Of a stretch of 64,000 nt of DNA, positions 56,501-64,000 are shown piece after piece. The translations under genes were made by a program, and so were the position numbers. The stretch covers positions 3,855,001 to 3,919,000 of the forward strand of contig NC_089046.1 of the NCBI RefSeq assembly GCF_034140825.1. The letters are read 5' to 3'. The notes below the pieces were generated by a model. The model was not told where the DNA came from. It did not search any database and worked only from the letters and a program-made list of their open reading frames with translations. The stretch is from Oryza sativa Japonica Group (lineage: Eukaryota; Streptophyta; Magnoliopsida; Poales; Poaceae). How positions within the stretch are numbered: the stretch's first letter is position 1; each line of letters begins with the position of its first letter.

Positions 56501-59025
56501 AAAGCCATGGGCATTTTATTATTTAATATCTCGTGCAGACCATCATTTAGAACTAACATGATAGCTTGCGGCATGGGACAAGACATGGAAACATAATATC
56601 TAGGTGGAACTTAGTAGATAGGTAGAAAACTATGATAGTAATCTCCCACATACTGGATCATTCTCCCCAGATCTTGTCAGTTTATTGTAGATCTCTATTA
56701 TGTCTCTGGCCTTACTGTTCAGAGATGATTTGCAGATTGCATTTTTGGCCTCTTCATTAGGACCAAGAGTTGCGGCATCCTGTGCAAGTGAAGCATTAAT
56801 TGTTTTGACTGGAGGTGACTCCAGGTGAGCCACCTATGCTGTGTAAGGGAGGTTTAGGGATGAGATTAATGAACTCTTAGCTCCGACATGTTATACCAGT
56901 TCTATAACTGGAGTGTAAATTGTTCTACTTCGGGTCTTTACACTTACTTTTCACTTTATCTCACCTTGCTGGATTTCTCTTAACACAATAATGTTCATCA
57001 ATTAAGGATCAGTTCAATTGGCAATGATGTTATGGGCCATGCTGCTCGACCGAACTGTGGTGACTACCTTATTCCTAAAATTAGTAATTCCGCATCCTTC
57101 AGTCTTTCTTTTCAAGATGTTACTCTAACATGCAGTTTTATTTTAATACAGATTCCTCATTGGCTGTCTCTTCAGAAAATGTTAGACATGCTGCAAGATG
57201 TGGCTTGTCGGCAGCAGCAACTAAGTGTAAACTTTTTGCGGATCAGGAGGAGCGTGAAATTCAGAGATTAAGTGCTACCATCATAAATCATCAGGTTTGT
57301 TGGAATACAGAAGTTCACATTCTGCAATTTGTTCTAATGGTAATGACAATCTAGTTAGCTTCATATTCTTTTGTGGCATTGTTTTTATTTGTATTAAACT
57401 AGCTGATTTGCCCGTGTGTTGCCACGGAATCAAAGGATTTGAACTAGGGAGCACAAAATTTTCACCGACATTGAGGGTCCGACACGTCAGTGATAGGGTG
57501 TTGTGGTGGTAGATTCACTACCACTACCACTACCACTACCACTACCACTACCACTACCACTACCAACATTTATAGTAGTATAGAGTACTTCCGTTTCAGG
57601 TTATAAGACTTTCTAGCATTACTCACATTCATATAGATGTTGATGAATCTAGGCACACATATATGTCTAGTTTCATTAACATATATATGAATGTGGGCAA
57701 TGCTAGAAAGTCTTATAATATGAAAAGGAGGAAGTATAGATGAAGCGTTATCAGTCCTTGCTCATTTCTTTTTGGACTTGAAGAAGCCTTGAAATCTGAT
57801 TCTGAATGGAATTAGCTATAGTGCAGAAACAATATTATGCTAATTTGATAAAAACATGGATCACAACGGTCAGTTTGTGATTGGACGATGATAGTTCACA
57901 ATCTACAGTGACATGTCAACAAACTGACCAAGCATTGAGAAACAAAAGAGGTTGTGACTTCTGAGCATAAAAGATAGTCACTGAGTAGCATCAACGCCCA
58001 TTCGGCAAGTATTGGCTTTACCCAGTGGGAGAGATTTTTTTTACAAGTTTTGATGATTCTAGCTAATTTGGAGTGTGGATAAAACAGATCCTCCTGTGAC
58101 AATAATTTTAATAAGTTTTCAGAAACTTAATTACCCAGGGTTAAAACTGGCTTTTAGTTAAAACCAGGAGGATCCAGCGGGGTTGAATGTTGATTTATCT
58201 TTGGAACCTTAACTAGCCTAGTAGCCTGTTTTAGTGTTAACCAACCACCTGGTAATTGACATCAGTTGTCCTCCAGGAGTTGGTTCCTAAATCTGATATG
58301 AAATTTATGCATGTGATGTGGGGGTTAATGACTGTCCAATATGTCATTTTCACTTGATTATGCCATACTGGCTGATATTTGATGTGGCTTTCATCATTTT
58401 CATTTGGACTCTTTGCTGTTATTTTTGTAATACTCATTTGCAGTTGAAGAGGCTGGAGTTGAAGTTGAAGCAATTTGCAGACATCGAGACCTACCTTTTG
58501 AGGGACAGTGAGCAGTCCGAGAGGATGAGGCAGGGGCTGCAAGCTCAGCGCATCCGGATGATGTCAGGGCTTCGGTTAGCTTCACCCAGAGGCAACACTA
58601 TGGCCTCAAATCCATTGAGTCAAGCGAACATTCGACCGCCAGGAATACCGGGATCGATGCCCCAGGCCGGCACTCCAGCTTTCTACTCCAATAACATGCA
58701 GGTGCACCCACAGATGGCTTTCTTGCAGCAGCAGATGCAGCAACAGCAACAAAAACAGCAGCAACAGCAGCAGATGCAGCTGCAGCAGCAACAGCAGCAG
58801 ATGCAACTACAGCAGCAACAGCAGCGACAGGCCTTCTTGCAGCAGCAACAGCAGCAGATGCAACAGCAGCAGCAGCAGCTGCAGCAACAGCAGCAGCGGC
58901 AGCTGCAGATGCTCTCTTTCGGGGGTCGGTTGCCTCTGTCAGCGATGAACGCTCCCTCAACCTCGGCAGCGCCCAATGTCATGTTCGACAACCCTGACAT
59001 GCCCGGTCCATCGAATCAAGGTTGA
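53504..59025 (+). CDS. SWI/SNF chromatin remodelling subunit SWI3C-like
   Basis: Nine exons: 53504-53534, 53627-54181, 54286-54845, 55728-56082, 56200-56270, 56736-56824, 57007-57059, 57152-57294, 58444-59025; 812 residues, close to Arabidopsis SWI3C. In order: acidic Ala-rich N terminus; SWIRM domain (about 180-295: DWFLPMTVHRLERQVLPQFF, YIMLRNRVITTYL, LDAWGIINYLA); ZZ-type finger (about 362-400, CSFCAQPLPSLHY, CSDCFHD); SANT domain (about 418-468, SWTDQETFLLLEGIDKYKENW, KSKIQCLHHFLRLP); FLASSLGPRVAASCASEAL; a leucine-rich coiled coil (LKRLELKLKQFADIE, ERMRQGLQAQRIRMM) and a Gln/Met-rich tail. It serves as a core nuclear scaffold for BRM-class remodellers. ATG 53504 gives MPPRKATSSA and is spliced in frame to a conserved KWRKRKR block. 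Confidence 0.94.
55235..55482. mobile_element. Diverged Stowaway-like MITE in SWI3C-like intron 3
   Basis: Ends CTACCTCTGTTCTCAAATAG and ATAATAATGGAGGTAG, with TA on each side; about 248 bp. Confidence 0.65.
57510..57566. repeat. (CTACCA)n microsatellite
   Basis: About nine uninterrupted hexamers of ACTACC in intron 8 of the SWI3C-like gene. Confidence 0.95.
57588..57734. mobile_element. Stowaway MITE, 147 bp, same family as 44829-44984
   Basis: Ends CTTCCGTTTCAGGTTATAAG and ATAATATGAAAAGGAGGAAG, TA on both sides. Shares the GACTTTCTAGCATTAC/GGGCAATGCTAGAAAGTC inner arms with the copy 12.8 kb to the left. Confidence 0.88.
58726..58911 (+). repeat. CAG/CAA repeat coding poly-Gln in the SWI3C-like tail
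   Basis: Some 60 codons, almost all CAG or CAA, broken by Met and Leu codons, coding residues of about 714-775. Mixed CAG/CAA use limits repeat slippage. The reverse strand gives Leu-, Ala- or Cys-rich frames that are artefacts. Confidence 0.95.
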
Positions 59026-59831
59026 GACCGCCTTCTGGGAGCAATTTTAGAGTATAGGCTGAGTAGAGAGATTTCCAGACATCCTAGTTTCTTGATTTGT
59101 AGCTCTGATTCGTGTGATAGTTAACCATTGTAATTCAATTGCACAATCACAGGTAGAGTGGGGGTATTTTAGAATTTAGATGTTAGTTTTTCAACTGCCT
59201 CAAAAATCTCAATTGTTTGATAGCTTTTGATATTCCAGTGCCTAGCCTAAGTAAGGTTGCGTATAGAAATGGGGGCTCATCCTGAATCGAACAACTGTTT
59301 CTCCTGACTGCTACTGTAGAAGATACCTGTGCAAAGGTTACATTCTTGTGTATTCTTTAGCTGGTTACTGTGGTTTATATTTTGAAACTTTTGATGATAT
59401 GCTAGTAAATAGTCATGTTCGTATGGAGATTCTTTGCGTCGCAAGTCACAACTGGTTTAAGGGAGGAGAAGATAGAAAAAGAAAATCCAGAGCGATATGT
59501 TCCTTTCTTGCAACATGTTCAATGCAATAATACATCACTGATTGGATTCAGTGAGAAATGCAATAATGCAATTCTGATCAATTAGTAGGTTTCTCCCCAC
59601 TTCAAATTCATTATAACATGGTGAAAAAACGATTCTCCATAATTCAGAATGCAGATGTAAGCAAAACTTTTGTAGCATAGCTGAATTCGATAGCACGCAA
59701 TGACATGGCTTCCAAATCAAATTCATGTTTTCTCATCCACCTCACAAAAATAGTGCCTAGGAGCTCTCTGCCCTTCCACATCTCTTCTATCTTCTCTCAA
59801 AGATTAGGATTTCTGCCTGGAGAAACACAAT
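59026..59831. other. Tail-to-tail space between SWI3C-like and eIF2-gamma genes
   Basis: Holds the 3' UTRs of both convergent genes. Only short frames; no transposon or RNA gene recognised. Confidence 0.6.
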
Positions 59832-62800
59832 TCAGAGCGGGCATGGTGGAACTTCGAGCGTCGTGCCAGCCTGGATCTGGCCCCATCCGATGAGGCGCCA
59901 ATGCTTCTCGACACGGCGGCTGAGGGCAACCTTCTCACCTTTGCTTGTGCAGACAGGGGCAGTGAGCTGAAGCTTGGCGAGATCGTTCTTGACAGCAACC
60001 ACGCGAGCACCAGTCGACATAGATCCGATGTTAAGCATGAGGATTTCACCCTTGGTGAGCTTGGAGACCTTCCCAGCCTTCTCTGTGCCTTTTGTCCTCA
60101 CACCTAATAGCCTCCGAAGAAGGAAGAAGTTGATCTGTGTGAAAGGTTCAGATGTAAGTAATGACATTCGTTCACTAAAACCCTGAAGAAACAAATGAGT
60201 TATGGCAAACCTCAAGCTCCACATAGACATCAGGAAGGGATCCAACTTCACCCAGAACCTGCCCAACCAGTCTATCGGCACGTGTCAAAGTTGGATCCAT
60301 GGTTGTTCCAACACCAATAAGACCTCCTGGCACAGCAAATTGGAGTTCATTCTGTTCAGCATAGAGTGAAACGATCCTCGAATAGATTGGGGTGCATTTG
60401 ATGTTGCCGCTCTCATCCTTCATTACAATTCCCGGGCGAACTTCAATGTTCTGGTTAACCCTCAAAACTCCCTGGAACGAAGCATTACCATTCAGCTCAT
60501 ACTTAACATAAAAAACTACTGATTAAAATATTTAATTATGTTACAGGAGAGAACACATACTCTGAGAATGCTGCCACCAGCTACACCACCCCTAATTTCA
60601 TCAACCTCTGAACCAGGCTTGTTGACATCAAAGGAGCGAATAACAATCATGTTTGGAGGGGAAGTGAAGTTCCTTTCAGGAATGGGGATTTTCTTCACAA
60701 TGTATTCACAGATCACATCAATGTTGTACTTCAGTTGAGCAGATATTGGCACCACTGGAGCACCTTCAGCAATGGTGCCCTGCAGAGAAAAAAAAATCTC
60801 CATAAACAAAAAGACAGATGAGATAATCTACTAGATAAGAAATGATGGGCAACAGTGACCTGGATGAATTTCTGGATTGCTTCATGCTGATTCATCGCCG
60901 CACCTTCCTGGATAAGATCAATCTTGTTCTGAAGAATGATGATATGCTGGAGACGCATGATTTCAACTGCAGCAAGGTGCTCAGATGTCTGGGGTTGTGG
61001 GCAACTTTCATTTGCTGCTATCAGAAGCAATGCTCCATCCATGATAGCAGCTCCATTAAGCATCGTAGCCATGAGAATATCGTGTCCCTGTTAAGAGGAA
61101 ATAGGTAATTTCTCAGGCTTCAACAAATGTAAACCAATACCTAGTCTTAGTGGCCCATAAAAGAAGTTGAAATGATAGCATTTTACAATTTCTTTTATCT
61201 ATATCCTTCAGTCCTCCAGTATATTGTCATGCACCTATTAGTGGAAACAATATTTGCATCTAAAAACAGATGCAACTACAACCCCATGATCACAATTGAC
61301 AGACCGAAATGTTTAAAACCAAATATACATGCTACTGCAAAGCAATGAATTGCATAAAGCAATATCATTAAACATTCAGGTAGACTGATCAGGCCGTGTC
61401 TCAAGAGAGGATTCATATTTGACAGGGAAAGGGATTTCATCATACCGGACAATCAACAAAAGAAACATGTCTCAGTAGCTTCATCCTAGTGTTTTCAAAC
61501 CCAGGCACATCACAGTGAGGGCTATCTTCTTTTCCGCTTCCATAAGCCCTTTATGTAATAGGAAACTAAAGTCAACAAAGAGTGAACAAGAGCACACATA
61601 TTGTATAAGAGCTTCACACCAAAGCAATAATCCTAAGAGGTGAATGGCAACTAATTTTATTAAGTTATTTTCTTGGAGAATCAATCATTTGAGTCTCTAC
61701 TGACAATTTCTATCAGATATTCAATGGAAACACTAAAAAGATCATGTTGTCTAGTGGTTTGTTTGCATACTTGTAGCACATTGGTCGTGGACATTTCTCG
61801 TCTTCACATTTGTAGATTTTCGCATTAGCATAGCCAAGCTTTATAGTGATGTTACGCTCCAGCTCATTCTTGAAGCGAACGGTCTACAAATCACAAGGAA
61901 GACATCAGGACAACTATACAAATATAAATATATGAATTACATGTGAAGAACATAAATACTAAATATGAAAGATGTTCATGAACTGTACACCACTACATAT
62001 GGAATATGTGAAGCAACTAGTCATGAACTACAATATACAGAATGACATTATGATGGGGCATATTCTCCTCTATACTACTTTATCATATGGATTTCCAGAT
62101 ACAACTCTTCTCAATTCTACACCCTATGGTGTAATTTTATCAATACATTTTAAAGTTCTCTGCAATTTATTCAAGCATGTACAAAAAGGCACACATCTAA
62201 GCATCATGTGGTAGAATATATGGAAAACTCACAGGTTACCAATAAATGTGATACATAGTTGTCAGGTATACGCAGAGTTCAGATTCATCACTCGGAAAGA
62301 AGCATGATAATAAAATACATTAATAATACCTGAACTCCAGATATAGCCTTCACAACAGTGGACTTTCCATGGGCCACATGCCCTATGGTACCTGAAATTT
62401 TACAGAATGAAAAAGAATGTCATGCCGCTGCAGGAAGTTCACAAATCAGATATGCAAATAATATAACATTACAATGTCCCTAGTTATACAACAAAAAAAC
62501 CAGAGACAAACATCTCCATTAGTTGTTATCTTTTTTTTTTCTTTTAAAAAAATCAGAATGCTCCCTCCCATGCACAGTATCTGGACAAAAAAAGTAAGTA
62601 TTGTACTGAACAAGTCCACAAGTACAAACAGAAGAAAGGAAAGTTACATCTACATGAGCAAACTACCAATAGCATGCAAATGAAACTCCACTGTGGAGGA
62701 GTTATGGTACTGATGAACTGTAATAACCTAGGAAGCAAACTACTCTGCAAAAAGTACTGGAAATGTAAGGTTGTATAAAAGAACAACCATGTAGGTCATT

Positions 62801-63088
62801 TCATGATACTAGTTAACACGGCCAAATGCTTATGAAGGGGCAACCTAAGCATTCTTTCAGAATCATGAATCATGATATGTAGTTTGTACATAAGAAAACA
62901 CACAAAATAAAAAATGCAGCGATAAGTTCTGTAATACTTAACCATATAACAGTAAGCATTGCTAAAAGGGTTGCATCAATACCGATATTGATCGTCGCCT
63001 GGCGTGAGATAACTTCAGGTGATAAAGGGTGGAGCTTCGTCACGTCAAGCTTGCTTAAGTCCTGCTTCATCAGTCCTCGGCCAGACAT
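59832..63088 (-). CDS. Translation initiation factor eIF2 subunit gamma
   Basis: Eight coding exons: 62983-63088, 62330-62391, 61771-61883, 61446-61548, 60860-61087, 60561-60779, 60211-60471, 59832-60134; 464 residues, the plant length. GTPase motifs: G1 GHVAHGKST (about 39-47), G3 DCPGHD (126-131), G4 NKID (182-185), G5 ISAQ (about 216-219). The Cys ribbon CEDEKC...MCYK...HCDVPG typical of eIF2-gamma is present. Domains II and III follow ([67 protein letters not shown]). It holds initiator Met-tRNA with GTP in the ternary complex on the 40S ribosome. A 5' UTR intron lies upstream (63097 to about 63633). Confidence 0.96.
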
Positions 63089-63633
63089 ATTTGAAACTGC
63101 AAAAGCAAGGTCACCTACGGCCTTAATACCAATTGCAGCAGGTAAAACAGAAAACACACTATCTCCACCCATGACATTTGAACTAACTAAACTACAGTGT
63201 GCATAATTCTACTTGTATTTCAATCGGCATATACAGGAGCTGCTAAACTTGCCATAAGTTTCAGAAATCAGAATACAGACATTTTAAACAGCAATCTGTA
63301 AATCCTTCACAGAGCAACAAATTCACACTACCAGAACACCCACAAATCATCACACCTTCCAAAGGAGTGGGGGAGCCCGTATCTAGATCCACAGTCACTT
63401 ATGTGTGGCTTGCAGAAATCTTCCGCATAAAATCGTGTTCTTCACGCACATGAATGTGCAAGTGGCGGGTCAAGGTCCCTCGCTCTACGTGATTCGCCGC
63501 AAAGCTTTCCGCTTCGCAACGCGACTCCGATGGATGGCGCGAAACCGAAATCTCCTGCCTGAGACTGGGGAGAACCGGAACCAAACCCTAGGAAAAACCC
63601 TAAGAACGGCCAGGGGGCGGGATCGACGCTTAC

Positions 63634-63770
63634 CTCCCGGGGTCGACGACGAAACCTTCGGTGAGCCTTTATCGGTGAGGGGAGCTCGACGGGCGGCAAG
63701 CGCGAGTACCAACGGCGGCGGCGGAGAGGAAGGCGGCGGCGGCGATGGCGGCGGAGAGCGAGACAGTGGT
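63634..63770 (-). other. 5' UTR first exon of the eIF2-gamma gene
   Basis: GC-rich sequence that on the minus strand ends in CCCGGGAG followed by GTAAGC, a strong donor at 63633. The acceptor (TTTTGCAG) lies at 63097, nine bases before the start codon. Short upstream frames exist but the exon is treated as non-coding. Confidence 0.6.
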
Positions 63771-63785
63771 TGCGAGGATGCGGCG

Positions 63786-63890
63786 GTGGGCTGGGCTGTT
63801 CGTATTTACGGACTCCGGCGCTATTTTGGGCCGAGCCTGCCGGCCCGTTCTCTCTTCTATTCCCTCTCTAGGCCTACAGGCCCAAGTTGG
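63786..63890. promoter_or_regulatory. Promoter region with TGGGCC words, perhaps bidirectional
   Basis: TGGGCTGGGC, TTTTGGGCCG, CGGCCCG and AGGCCCAAG words crowd into 105 bp upstream of the eIF2-gamma leader. The last 110 bp of the window turn CT-rich (TCCTCTCCTCTTCCTCTTCC), like the leader of a plus-strand gene starting just outside. Confidence 0.45.
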
Positions 63891-64000
63891 AATCCATCTC
63901 GCGACAACGACTCAACGCTACTACTGGCTCCGGCGGGCATCGCTAATGAGCGGGTGTCGCTCGTCGGGGTTCTCCTCTCCTCTTCCTCTTCCCTTCTTTT

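Noticed and set aside
58598-59000. Minus-strand Ala-, Leu- and Cys-rich frames
   Set aside because: Reverse reading of the CAG/CAA tract.

Overview
The window is plant nuclear DNA and almost certainly from rice (Oryza) or a very close relative. The protein-coding genes have plant exon-intron structure, GC-rich first exons, and plastid or plant-only protein types. The intergenic DNA is packed with grass transposons: Stowaway and Tourist MITEs, a CACTA element with an Ulp1-like gene, Pack-MULEs, and a MITE lying in a TA microsatellite. From memory, not checked, the gene order MYB - chloroplast CGFS glutaredoxin (rice GRXS12, 285 aa) - TM9SF - NifU-like - RFC2 (339 aa) - SWI3C-like - eIF2-gamma fits the short arm of rice chromosome 12 near Os12g0175400 to Os12g0176xxx.

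Layout. 1-0.99 kb: terminal part of an old LTR. 1-3.2 kb: AT-rich DNA with a local duplication. 3.18-11.96 kb: a nest of transposons whose core is an 8,224-bp CACTA element (3399-11622, AGT target duplication) holding a truncated TNPD-type transposase and a second gene with a plant-transposase domain followed by an Ulp1-like cysteine protease. 12-14.9 kb: MITE-rich DNA. 15.09-16.07 kb: an R2R3-MYB repressor (subgroup 4). 16.1-23.8 kb: gene-poor, with MITEs and microsatellites. 23.79-27.44 kb (minus): two-exon chloroplast glutaredoxin with an N-terminal GIY-YIG-like domain and a TE-filled intron. 27.63-28.81 kb: Pack-MULE carrying an SDR gene fragment. 29.96-34.60 kb (plus): transmembrane 9 superfamily gene, 12 exons. 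35.69-36.87 kb (minus): RNase P/MRP subunit p30. 38.04-38.97 kb: a second Pack-MULE, carrying a chalcone-synthase-like fragment. 41.90-43.66 kb (plus): chloroplast NifU-like scaffold. 45.33-45.51 kb (minus): 58-aa one-membrane-segment protein. 46.50 kb: tRNA-Arg(UCU). 47.56-51.08 kb (plus): replication factor C small subunit. 53.50-59.03 kb (plus): SWI3C-like chromatin remodelling subunit. 59.83-63.09 kb (minus): translation initiation factor eIF2 gamma, with its 5' UTR exon and promoter at the right edge.

The genes do not form a pathway. They are mostly single-copy housekeeping genes (RNA processing, Fe-S cluster delivery, DNA replication, chromatin, translation start, secretion) beside one regulatory MYB gene. 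Two of them (glutaredoxin and NifU-like) both serve plastid iron-sulfur metabolism. The parts most worth a second look are the chimeric CACTA element, the two Pack-MULEs about 10 kb apart (each with a different enzyme-gene fragment), and the odd 3' and 5' ends of the p30 gene. Exon limits were placed by hand from GT-AG sites, reading-frame continuity and family conservation; no alignment was run.
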